Made by a program: the position numbers and the translations under genes
Notes under the pieces: generated by a model
What the model saw: only the letters and a program-made list of their open reading frames with translations
The model's database searches: none
What the model was told of the DNA's origin: nothing
In this document: positions 1 to 5,931 of the stretch, piece by piece
How positions within the stretch are numbered: position 1 is the stretch's first letter
Layout of the letters: each line of letters begins with the position of its first letter
Assembly: GCA_003537495.1 (NCBI GenBank)
Contig: DPSB01000380.1
Location: 1 to 8,898, forward strand
Length of the DNA stretch: 8,898 nucleotides
Reading direction: 5' to 3'
DNA from: Cytophagales bacterium
Lineage (GTDB): Bacteria > Bacteroidota > Bacteroidia > Cytophagales > Cyclobacteriaceae

Positions 1-82
1 CTTAAAAGCAGGGTTTCGTAATCAAAATCCGCTGTAAGATTTTAACCAAAAATTAAATTAGGATCGGTTTTTTTAATTGAAA

Positions 83-643
83 CTATTGATTGAATTGAGC
101 CATAGTACGCTCGGCACCCGCGGTACAAAACGAAAAAATCATGTCGCTGGCTTTATCCATAAAGGCCGGGAGCGTTTCAAATTCGGGCTGCGAAAAATTG
201 CTCAATACAAAATCAACTTGTTGGCCTTTGGCAAAATCATTTCCAATACCAAAGCGCAGGCGCGAGTAGTCCTGACCATTCAATACGTGCTCAATATTTT
301 TTAAACCATTATGCCCGGCCGAACTTCCTTTAGTGCGCAGGCGCAAGATTCCAAAAGGCAAAGCCAGATCGTCTACAATAACAAGCAGGTTTTCTTTTGG
401 GATTTTTAATTCCTGAAGCCAGTAGGCAATTGCCTTACCGCTCAGGTTCATAAAGGTATTGGGTTTGATCAAATGAAGCTGGCGGCCTTTGTATTTTACT
501 TCGGCCTTATCGGCCAACCGAGTGGTTACGAATTGTGCTTTCTGAACATCGGCTAATCGATCTAAAACCAGAAACCCAATGTTGTGTCGGGTAAGCTCAT
601 ATTCGGCTCCGGGGTTTCCAAGTCCTGCAATCAAGTACTTCAT
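83..643 (-). CDS. pth: Peptidyl-tRNA hydrolase
   Basis: Cleaves the ester bond of peptidyl-tRNAs that drop off ribosomes, recycling tRNA in the cytoplasm. The 186-residue product has the normal length and spans the whole family. The N-terminal block GLGNPGAEY is followed by the catalytic His20 in TRHNIGF, and Asn10 is present. Asn66 in PNTFMNLSG, Asp91 in VDDLALPFG and Asn112 in GHNGLK match the substrate-binding Asn68, catalytic-site Asp93 and Asn114 of the E. coli enzyme. The start ATG directly precedes the conserved [11 protein letters not shown] strand, so it is firm. No Shine-Dalgarno sequence is visible. The gene follows rplY in the same orientation, a common pairing of L25/Ctc and Pth, but a terminator-like hairpin ends about 20 bases before this ATG. 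Expression may therefore depend on read-through or on an unrecognised promoter. Confidence 0.97.
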   Translation of the reverse strand: MKYLIAGLGNPGAEYELTRHNIGFLVLDRLADVQKAQFVTTRLADKAEVKYKGRQLHLIKPNTFMNLSGKAIAYWLQELKIPKENLLVIVDDLALPFGILRLRTKGSSAGHNGLKNIEHVLNGQDYSRLRFGIGNDFAKGQQVDFVLSNFSQPEFETLPAFMDKASDMIFSFCTAGAERTMAQFNQ

Positions 644-650
644 AAAGGCG

Positions 651-691
651 AATTAAATAAAAATCCCGTCCGGTTGTTGGTCGGACGGGAT
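651..691 (-). terminator. Rho-independent terminator after rplY
   Basis: A perfect 10-bp stem (arms 663-672 and 682-691, ATCCCGTCCG with its complement) encloses a 9-base loop. On the minus strand it is followed directly by TTTTTATTT. It lies 20 bases past the rplY stop and about 20 bases before the pth start, so it fits an intrinsic terminator or an attenuator between the two genes. Confidence 0.85.
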
Positions 692-710
692 CTGATAAAT
701 GGCTGAAGAA

Positions 711-1370
711 TTACTTCTTCTTTTCGTCTTTCTTTGCAGGCTCTGCCTTCTTGGCATCGGCTGCCGGAGCTGCACCAGCAGCTGGGGTAGCGGCCGCAGC
801 GGCTGCAGTTTCTTCAGCAAGTTTAGCAGCACGTGGTACTTCTACTACAGCAATAGAAGCTTGCTTCGGATCTAAGAATTCAAGACCAGGAAACTTAAGG
901 TCACCAACTTTTACAGAGTGATGGAAATCAAGTGCAGAACAATCTACATCAATATGATCGGGCATGTCTTTCGCGAAGGCAAACACCTTTAAAGAGGCAC
1001 GCTTGCGCACCAAGGCACCACCTTTGGCAACACCAGGAGCCTGGCCTACCAAACGGGCAGGAATGTCCATTTTAATTTTTCTGTCCTCGCTTATGCGAAG
1101 GAAATCTACGTGTAGAATAATTTCGCTTACCGGATGAAACTGAACTTCCTGCATAATTGCCTGGCACTCTTCACCTTCAATGTTCAGGTGTACAAAGTGG
1201 GCTTCGTTCGTGTAGATCAAATCGCGGAATAAAATAACCGGGGCATAGAAATGTACTTGTTCGTTTCCTCCGTAAATAACGCAAGGCACATTGCCTTCCT
1301 GACGGATTTTCTGAGAGTCATTCTTGCCGAGATTTGCTCTTCGATACCCTATAATCTCGATGGTTTTCAT
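711..1370 (-). CDS. rplY: 50S ribosomal protein L25/general stress protein Ctc
   Basis: Binds 5S rRNA in the large ribosomal subunit. The 219-residue product is the long, two-domain (Ctc/TL5) form. Residues about 4-92 form the L25 domain, with the typical RANLGKNDSQKIRQEGNVPCVIYG start and the VQFHPVSEIILHVDFLRI strand. Residues about 97-180 form the TL5 C-terminal beta domain (KIKMDIPARLVGQAPGVAKGGAL, followed by DHIDVDCSALD). Residues about 184-219 are a low-complexity tail rich in Ala, Pro and Lys that ends in KKDEKKK; it is probably disordered and may contact RNA. The gene starts 40 bases after prs ends, on the same strand, and probably shares its transcript. A strong terminator follows. 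The start ATG is placed just before the conserved N-terminal strand. The two-domain form and the basic tail are seen directly; the 5S rRNA role is family knowledge. Confidence 0.95.
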   Translation of the reverse strand: MKTIEIIGYRRANLGKNDSQKIRQEGNVPCVIYGGNEQVHFYAPVILFRDLIYTNEAHFVHLNIEGEECQAIMQEVQFHPVSEIILHVDFLRISEDRKIKMDIPARLVGQAPGVAKGGALVRKRASLKVFAFAKDMPDHIDVDCSALDFHHSVKVGDLKFPGLEFLDPKQASIAVVEVPRAAKLAEETAAAAAATPAAGAAPAADAKKAEPAKKDEKKK

Positions 1371-1409
1371 GATTGTTTTTGGTTTAATTGATTTATTGTG
1401 AATAGAAAA

Positions 1410-2339
1410 TTACAAACGGATAAATAATGAACTGATAGACTCGTGATCGTGAATTTTACGAATAGCTTTCGCAAAAAGATCGGATACGCTTAGTACTTTT
1501 ATTTTATTAGTCTTCTGTTTTAAAGGAATAGTGTCGGTTACGACCAACTCTTCCAATGCCGAATTTTGAATATTATCGTAGGCATTACCCGATAAAACCG
1601 GGTGTGTACAAATGGCTCTTACTGTAGTGGCTCCTTTTTCTTTTAAAAGACCTGCCGCTTTGCAGATGGTGCCGGCAGTATCAACCAGATCATCTACCAG
1701 CACTACATCTTTACCTTCTACATCGCCAATCAGGCGCATCGACTCTATCTTATTGGCTTCTTTCCGGTACTTATCGCACACGGCCAGATCGGCATTAAAG
1801 AATTTCGCAAAGCTACGAGCCCGTTTAATTCCCCCTACATCGGGCGAAGCAAACATGATGTTCTCCAGATTGAGCGATTTCAGATAAGGTACAAAAATGT
1901 AATTACCATCTAAGTGATCTACTGGTATATCAAAAAAACCTTGAATCTGATCGGCATGTAAATCGCAAGTCATAATGCGATGAGCCCCGGCTGCAGAAAG
2001 TAGATTGGCAATCAGTTTGGCAGCTATGGCAACACGTGGTTTATCTTTTCTATCCTGGCGTGCGTATCCGAAGTAGGGGATAATCACATTAACATTGGAG
2101 GCACTGGCTCTTTTTGCTGCATCAATCATCAGCAATAGTTCCATAAAGTTTTCGGCTGGTGCAAAGGTGGATTGTACAATAAATACATCGTGCCCACGAA
2201 CTGACTCCCCGATAAAGGGCGACATTTCACCATCACTGAACTGCTGATAATCCACCCGACCCAAAGGCTCGCCATAGGCATGAGCAATTTTGTCAGCCAA
2301 ATAGGTAGTTGCCCTTCCGGAAAAGATTTTAACAGCCAT
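1410..2339 (-). CDS. prs: Ribose-phosphate pyrophosphokinase (PRPP synthetase)
   Basis: Transfers pyrophosphate from ATP to ribose 5-phosphate. The product, PRPP, is the precursor of purines, pyrimidines, NAD, histidine and tryptophan. At 309 residues it matches class I bacterial enzymes. Visible motifs are FSDGEMSPFIGESVRG (35-49), the ATP-site FGYARQDRK (90-98), the PRPP-synthetase signature around TCDLHADQIQGFFDIP (124-139, with His128), the flexible-loop Lys190/Arg192 in DKYRKE, and the ribose-phosphate loop VVLVDDLVDTAGT (212-224). The C-terminus keeps the usual SISSLF, extended by three residues. The ATG lies close to a hairpin in the leader; no Shine-Dalgarno is seen. A tRNA-Gln is about 40 bases upstream and rplY 39 bases downstream, all in one orientation. 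In function it pairs with purL at the other end of the window, since PRPP feeds purine synthesis, but the two are not in one operon. Confidence 0.97.
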   Translation of the reverse strand: MAVKIFSGRATTYLADKIAHAYGEPLGRVDYQQFSDGEMSPFIGESVRGHDVFIVQSTFAPAENFMELLLMIDAAKRASASNVNVIIPYFGYARQDRKDKPRVAIAAKLIANLLSAAGAHRIMTCDLHADQIQGFFDIPVDHLDGNYIFVPYLKSLNLENIMFASPDVGGIKRARSFAKFFNADLAVCDKYRKEANKIESMRLIGDVEGKDVVLVDDLVDTAGTICKAAGLLKEKGATTVRAICTHPVLSGNAYDNIQNSALEELVVTDTIPLKQKTNKIKVLSVSDLFAKAIRKIHDHESISSLFIRL

Positions 2340-2345
2340 TGCTTT

Positions 2346-2374
2346 AAAAATTAAATCCTGGTTTCCCAGGATTT
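2346..2374 (-). terminator. GAAA-loop hairpin with T-run between tRNA-Gln and prs
   Basis: A perfect 9-bp stem (arms 2353-2361 and 2366-2374) closes a 4-base loop that reads GAAA on the minus strand, a GNRA tetraloop. It is followed by AATTTTT. The hairpin begins four bases after the tRNA 3' end and the T-run ends about six bases before the prs ATG. It could terminate or process the tRNA transcript, or attenuate prs. Confidence 0.7.
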
Positions 2375-2378
2375 TGAG

Positions 2379-2449
2379 TTGTCCTACTAGGATTCGAACC
2401 TAGAAAAGCAGAATCAAAATCTGCTGTGTTACCGTTACACCATAGGACA
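2379..2449 (-). tRNA. tRNA-Gln (anticodon UUG)
   Basis: The 71-base minus-strand sequence folds as a cloverleaf. The acceptor stem is TGTCCTA (2443-2449) paired with TAGGACA (2380-2386), with discriminator A at 2379. The anticodon stem GCAGA/TCTGC encloses the loop TTTTGAT, giving anticodon TTG at 2415-2417, which reads CAA/CAG glutamine codons. The T arm contains the standard GGTTCGAATCC. The 3' CCA is not encoded and must be added after transcription. The UG start of the acceptor stem is typical of bacterial tRNA-Gln. A matching promoter -7 box lies about 28 bases upstream, and prs follows on the same strand. Confidence 0.97.
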
Positions 2450-2476
2450 GTGTATTCAAATCAAAAATTTGAGGTG

Positions 2477-2507
2477 CAAATGTAGGAACAATTTCGAGAA
2501 CTGAAAA
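2477..2507 (-). promoter_or_regulatory. Bacteroidota-type promoter for tRNA-Gln (prs-rplY-pth)
   Basis: On the minus strand TACATTTG (2477-2484) matches the -7 consensus TAnnTTTG exactly and is followed by CACC. A weak -33 element (TTTT, 2504-2507) lies 19 bases upstream. The predicted transcript would start near 2470, about 20 bases before the tRNA. It is the only clear promoter found for the whole minus-strand cluster. Confidence 0.6.
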
Positions 2508-2516
2508 CTCGAAATT
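2490..2516. repeat. 9-bp inverted repeat over the tRNA-Gln promoter -33 region
   Basis: AATTTCGAG (2490-2498) and its exact complement (2508-2516) enclose a 9-base loop that contains the weak -33 element. It lies about 28 bases past the stop of the DUF4136 gene. It may be that gene's terminator, though no T-run follows on the minus strand, or a protein-binding site over the tRNA promoter. Confidence 0.5.
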
Positions 2517-2543
2517 CAGTGTTTTTAGGTATTTAAAGCGGAT

Positions 2544-3122
2544 TTATTTATCCAGATCTTCAACCTCGGCAGTTTGGGTGCCTTCCACAAATCCTTCGGC
2601 CATAAACCGGTATTTATCCAGAATGGAGATAACCGCATTGCGTAGGTGGCGCTCGTTATTAAAGTTAATGCTACCATACAGTGTGGTGGCATAACCTTGC
2701 CAGATAGATCGGTTCTGGCGTCTGTCAAAAAACTGTATCAGTAAGGTGCCGGTTTTCAGGTCAATTTTTTTAGAATCGTATTTCTCATCTTCTTTTTGTA
2801 CGCGTACCCACTCTTCAATATCGGGTTGATCGTACCCATTAAACCGAAGGCTGTCAGAATACATTTTAAAACCAATAATAAGGTGTGGCTTTGATTCGGT
2901 TTGCCGATAGCCTAAAAACTTCATGCGCGAAACGATTGACTTTTCTACAATCTCATTGATCATGGTAGAATCGTTCAGGCCCATGGGGCGCATAATATCA
3001 AAGCTTCTATACTTTTTGAAGTTTCCTCTATAGCTGTAATCGTACTCTACCGGCAACTCTTTATACCCCAGGCACGAACCTAACAAAACAGGCAGCAACA
3101 CGAGAATGTAAAATTTTCTCAT
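2544..3122 (-). CDS. DUF4136-family lipoprotein
   Basis: A predicted lipid-anchored envelope protein of 192 residues and unknown function. The N-terminus is a lipoprotein signal: MRK, a hydrophobic stretch FYILVLLPVLLGS, and a lipobox LGSC with the acylated Cys17. The mature part resembles DUF4136. The first strand VEYDYSYRGNFKKYRSFDI (about 25-43) is followed by a helix with a conserved-looking GYRQTESKPHLIIGF region (71-85), then TGTLLIQFFDRRQNRSIWQGYA (125-145), where the family has a strand of the D..R...W.G.A type. A C-terminal helix AVISILDKY (163-171) follows. The start is set by the signal peptide. The gene is divergent from ppc and upstream of tRNA-Gln, with no partner that suggests a role. 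The family name rests on recall of the motif pattern rather than a search. Confidence 0.82.
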   Translation of the reverse strand: MRKFYILVLLPVLLGSCLGYKELPVEYDYSYRGNFKKYRSFDIMRPMGLNDSTMINEIVEKSIVSRMKFLGYRQTESKPHLIIGFKMYSDSLRFNGYDQPDIEEWVRVQKEDEKYDSKKIDLKTGTLLIQFFDRRQNRSIWQGYATTLYGSINFNNERHLRNAVISILDKYRFMAEGFVEGTQTAEVEDLDK

Positions 3123-3142
3123 AGGTAATTGGATTAGACAAG

Positions 3143-3173
3143 AAAAGGTAAATCATTTTACAGGGCGAAGCAA
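3143..3173 (-). promoter_or_regulatory. Candidate promoter of the DUF4136 lipoprotein gene
   Basis: On the minus strand TACCTTTT (3143-3150) matches seven of eight positions of TAnnTTTG, if the n positions are counted. A TTG (3171-3173) lies 20 bases upstream, the usual -33 to -7 spacing in Bacteroidota. Transcription would start about 14 bases before the ATG. Confidence 0.4.
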
Positions 3174-3231
3174 GCCAGTTAAATTCTTTAACAGAAATGT
3201 TTAGCCAAAATGAACGAAATGCCCTCTGAAA

Positions 3232-3263
3232 TTGAAACAATAGGCCGTTTCGCATTATTTTCA
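3232..3263 (+). promoter_or_regulatory. Weak candidate promoter of ppc
   Basis: TTG at 3232-3234 is followed 21 bases later by TATTTTCA (3256-3263), a partial match to TAnnTTTG with the last two bases wrong. The predicted start would give a leader of about 20 bases before the ppc ATG. Support is weak, but the gene must be transcribed from within this 167-bp divergent gap. Confidence 0.22.
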
Positions 3264-3289
3264 AGAAATTTTTCCCTTACCAAATACGG

Positions 3290-5860
3290 ATGACTTCTAA
3301 ATACGAACAGACGGTTGGCGCCAGGTACCACATCTACAATAGCCTGTTTTTGAATTTACCTTTTCAGGATATTCAAAGAACGGGTACACTGCTGCCATTT
3401 TTGCAACAATACTGTGAAGAGGCCTTTGAGCAAGGCAAACCGGCCACTGAAATCTTAAGCCATTTCTTTACTGATCTTGTGCCCAATGTAAAACCCGAAG
3501 AACAGTTTGCGTTGCTCTTTAAGTTTATTCAATATGTAGAGCGACAAGTAGCTTTGTTCGATTCGGTAGAGGATTCATCTTTTGAACAGATTAATGACAC
3601 AACGGGTAAGGGAACAGTAGCTTCGCTTTTACAACGCACCCGGTTCGATCGGAAAGAAAAAGAACTGATTGCCCGCCTTGAAAACTTTAGTCTGCGCCCC
3701 GTACTAACGGCACACCCCACACAATTTTATCCGGGTTATGTATTGGGTATACTTACCGATCTTGAAAAATCAATTCGCGATAGCAACCTGCCGCACATTA
3801 ATTTGTTATTGCAGCAATTGGGTAAAACCGGTTTCATCAATCAGGATAAACCCACGCCTTACGATGAAGCGGTTAGCTTATGCTGGTATCTCGAAAACAT
3901 TTTTTATCAATCCATACCAGAAATTATTCAAACGCTTTGTGCAGGATTAAACCTGCCCTTATCAGAATGGAAAAACGATAGATTGGTTGTAATTGGTTTT
4001 TGGCCGGGTGGTGATAGAGATGGAAACCCGTTTGTTACCAGCGAGATTACACGCAAAGTTGCCGCTAAACTTCAGGATAGCATTTTGAAATGTTACGCCC
4101 GCGATTTACGCGCGCTGCGCAGAAGACTTACGTTTAGAGGCGTAGATAAATTGGTAACAGAAATTGAACGCAAGATTTATAACTGGGCTTATGGAGCTCA
4201 ACGTGGTTACCTATCGGTTGAAGACCTTGTTGCCGATCTGAATCGGGTAAGAAAAAAGCTGGCGGAAGATCATGATGGTTTGTTTCTGGATTTACTCGAT
4301 ACATTCCTGATAAAAGTAAAATTGTTTGGGTTTCATTTTGCCAGTCTGGATGTGCGGCAAGATAGTCGCAGGCACGATTTTGTCTGGAATCATATTTTAG
4401 ATTGTGGTGCAAAGTCGGGCAAGACAATTTCGGGTGCAGAGTTTCTAAAACTTTCGCAGCCAGAACAAATTAATTACCTGCTTTCATTGAGGCTTGATTT
4501 GAATGCGCTGGAGCTAACCGATGATTTTGTAAAAGAAACGCTAAACAGCATTCGGGTAATAGGTGAAATTCAGAAGAGCAACGGTACTACGGGAAGCCAT
4601 CGGTATGTAATCAGCAATTGCCAGAGCGCTTTGCATATTATTGAAGTGTTTGTATTGGGCAGGTTGTTGTTGGGAACCGATTCAGGATTGGAGTTGGATG
4701 TGGTGCCGTTATTCGAAACGATTGACGACCTGGCACACGCACCTCAAATTATGGATGCCCTATATCAGATTGCACCCTATCGCCAACATCTCACATCTCG
4801 TAAATCACATCAAACCATTATGCTTGGATTTTCGGATGGTACCAAAGATGGGGGCTACCTGCGCGCCAACTGGTCTATCTTCCGGGCAAAGGAAAATCTT
4901 ACAGCAATTTCACGCAAGTATGATTTGAAAGCGTTGTTCTTTGATGGCCGCGGTGGGCCGCCCGCTCGTGGTGGAGGCAACACACACGACTTCTATGCTT
5001 CGTTGGGCGATACGATTGAGAATGAAGAAGTGCAGATCACCATTCAGGGACAAACCATCAGTTCTAATTTTGGTAAGATAGGTTCGTGTAAATACAACCT
5101 GGAGCAATTGATTTCGGCCGGGTTGGAAGGTGATGTGTTTAAGCGCGATGAGAGCCAGCTATCGGATGAGCAAAAAAAGATTTTAGATGAACTTGCTGAA
5201 GCCGGATACAAAGCTTACCTCAGTCTGAAGCATCACGATAAGTTTGTGCCCTACTTAGAAAAAGTTACACCGCTTTCTTTCTTTGGCGATACCAATATTG
5301 GTTCTCGTCCGGTAAAGCGAAGTGCAACTGAAGGATTAAAGTTTGAAGACCTGCGTGCCATACCGTTTGTTGGTTCATGGGCCATGATGAAACAAAATAT
5401 TCCCGGTTTTTATGGCGTAGGTTCGGCCATTACCGCCATTGCAGAAAAGCATGGCATTGAAAAACTGAAAACATTCTATCAGGATTCGCTTTTCTTCCGA
5501 ACATTATTAGGCAATAGTATGATGTCGCTTTCCAAAACGTATTATCAGGCAACTACCTACCTGGCAAGCGACCCCGAGTTTGGCGAGTTCTGGAAGAAGA
5601 TGTATGCCGAGTACGAACTTTCCTGCAAGCGTGTATTGGAAGTTTCGGGGTTAAGTGGGTTAATGGAAAACAATCCGGGTATTCGCGATTCAGTTCGCCT
5701 GCGCGAACGGATTGTGTTACCGCTTATCGCGATTCAGCAATTTGCATTAATGAATATCCGCAACCTTAATGATTCGAATAAAATTTATGAACAGCGCTAT
5801 CGCAAGTTGATCATACGATGCATGTTTGGAATTATTAATGCGGCACGGAATTCAGCATAA
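3290..5860 (+). CDS. ppc: Phosphoenolpyruvate carboxylase
   Basis: Adds bicarbonate to PEP to give oxaloacetate and phosphate, refilling the TCA cycle. The 856-residue product is full length. Active-site blocks in order are LTAHPTQ with His142 (E. coli His138), FWPGGDRDGNPF (237-248), FHFASLDVRQDSRRH with Arg356 (Arg396), VPLFET with Glu476 (metal ligand Glu506), GFSDGTKDGG with Asp516 and Lys519 (Asp543, Lys546), and FDGRGGPPARGGG with Arg554 and Arg560 (Arg581, Arg587). The C-terminus ends in ARNSA, aligned to the RNTG end of E. coli. Lys749, Arg805, Arg560 and Asn854 align with the aspartate-binding residues of E. coli, so feedback inhibition by aspartate is likely kept (inference). Two departures stand out: TAHPTQ instead of TAHPTE, and Asp552 where E. 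coli has His579. I believe both are common in Bacteroidota enzymes. The ATG is the first start in a frame that matches the family N-terminus; no Shine-Dalgarno is visible. The gene appears monocistronic. Confidence 0.97.
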   Translation: MTSKYEQTVGARYHIYNSLFLNLPFQDIQRTGTLLPFLQQYCEEAFEQGKPATEILSHFFTDLVPNVKPEEQFALLFKFIQYVERQVALFDSVEDSSFEQINDTTGKGTVASLLQRTRFDRKEKELIARLENFSLRPVLTAHPTQFYPGYVLGILTDLEKSIRDSNLPHINLLLQQLGKTGFINQDKPTPYDEAVSLCWYLENIFYQSIPEIIQTLCAGLNLPLSEWKNDRLVVIGFWPGGDRDGNPFVTSEITRKVAAKLQDSILKCYARDLRALRRRLTFRGVDKLVTEIERKIYNWAYGAQRGYLSVEDLVADLNRVRKKLAEDHDGLFLDLLDTFLIKVKLFGFHFASLDVRQDSRRHDFVWNHILDCGAKSGKTISGAEFLKLSQPEQINYLLSLRLDLNALELTDDFVKETLNSIRVIGEIQKSNGTTGSHRYVISNCQSALHIIEVFVLGRLLLGTDSGLELDVVPLFETIDDLAHAPQIMDALYQIAPYRQHLTSRKSHQTIMLGFSDGTKDGGYLRANWSIFRAKENLTAISRKYDLKALFFDGRGGPPARGGGNTHDFYASLGDTIENEEVQITIQGQTISSNFGKIGSCKYNLEQLISAGLEGDVFKRDESQLSDEQKKILDELAEAGYKAYLSLKHHDKFVPYLEKVTPLSFFGDTNIGSRPVKRSATEGLKFEDLRAIPFVGSWAMMKQNIPGFYGVGSAITAIAEKHGIEKLKTFYQDSLFFRTLLGNSMMSLSKTYYQATTYLASDPEFGEFWKKMYAEYELSCKRVLEVSGLSGLMENNPGIRDSVRLRERIVLPLIAIQQFALMNIRNLNDSNKIYEQRYRKLIIRCMFGIINAARNSA

Positions 5861-5866
5861 CAGAAA

Positions 5867-5907
5867 ACCAGTTACCTGTTTCTGGTTACCGGAAACAGGC
5901 AACTGGT
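5867..5907 (+). terminator. Long hairpin after ppc
   Basis: It begins seven bases after the ppc stop. A 19-bp stem (5867-5885 with 5889-5907) encloses the 3-base loop TTA, with one A-C mismatch (5874/5900) and one G-U pair (5883/5891). There is no T-run on the plus strand, so it is not a classical intrinsic terminator. It probably protects the ppc 3' end or blocks transcription, or it may be a dispersed palindromic repeat. It lies 24 bases before the arabinofuranosidase start. Confidence 0.65.
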
Positions 5908-5931
5908 AACATTATATAAAACTCTTTTGAT

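Noticed and set aside
1..82. Possible coding ends at the left edge: a plus-strand frame reading LKAGFRNQNPL then stop at about 37, or a minus-strand frame reading LTADFDYETLLL
   Set aside because: Both are about a dozen codons, no start codon is seen for the minus frame, and neither can be matched to a family. The T-run at 68-74 has no convincing stem before it.
77..304. Plus-strand open frame of 75 codons
   Set aside because: It lies antisense within pth, which has full family motifs; a shadow frame.
1612..1887. Plus-strand open frame of 91 codons
   Set aside because: Antisense to the conserved core of prs; low-complexity Ser/Arg-rich product with no family character.
3061..3264. Minus-strand open frame of 67 codons overlapping the start of the lipoprotein gene
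   Set aside because: It uses another frame across the divergent promoter gap and into the signal peptide region of a well-supported gene; the product looks random.
4134..4427. Minus-strand open frame of 97 codons inside ppc
   Set aside because: Fully antisense to ppc coding sequence with intact catalytic motifs; no homology recognised.
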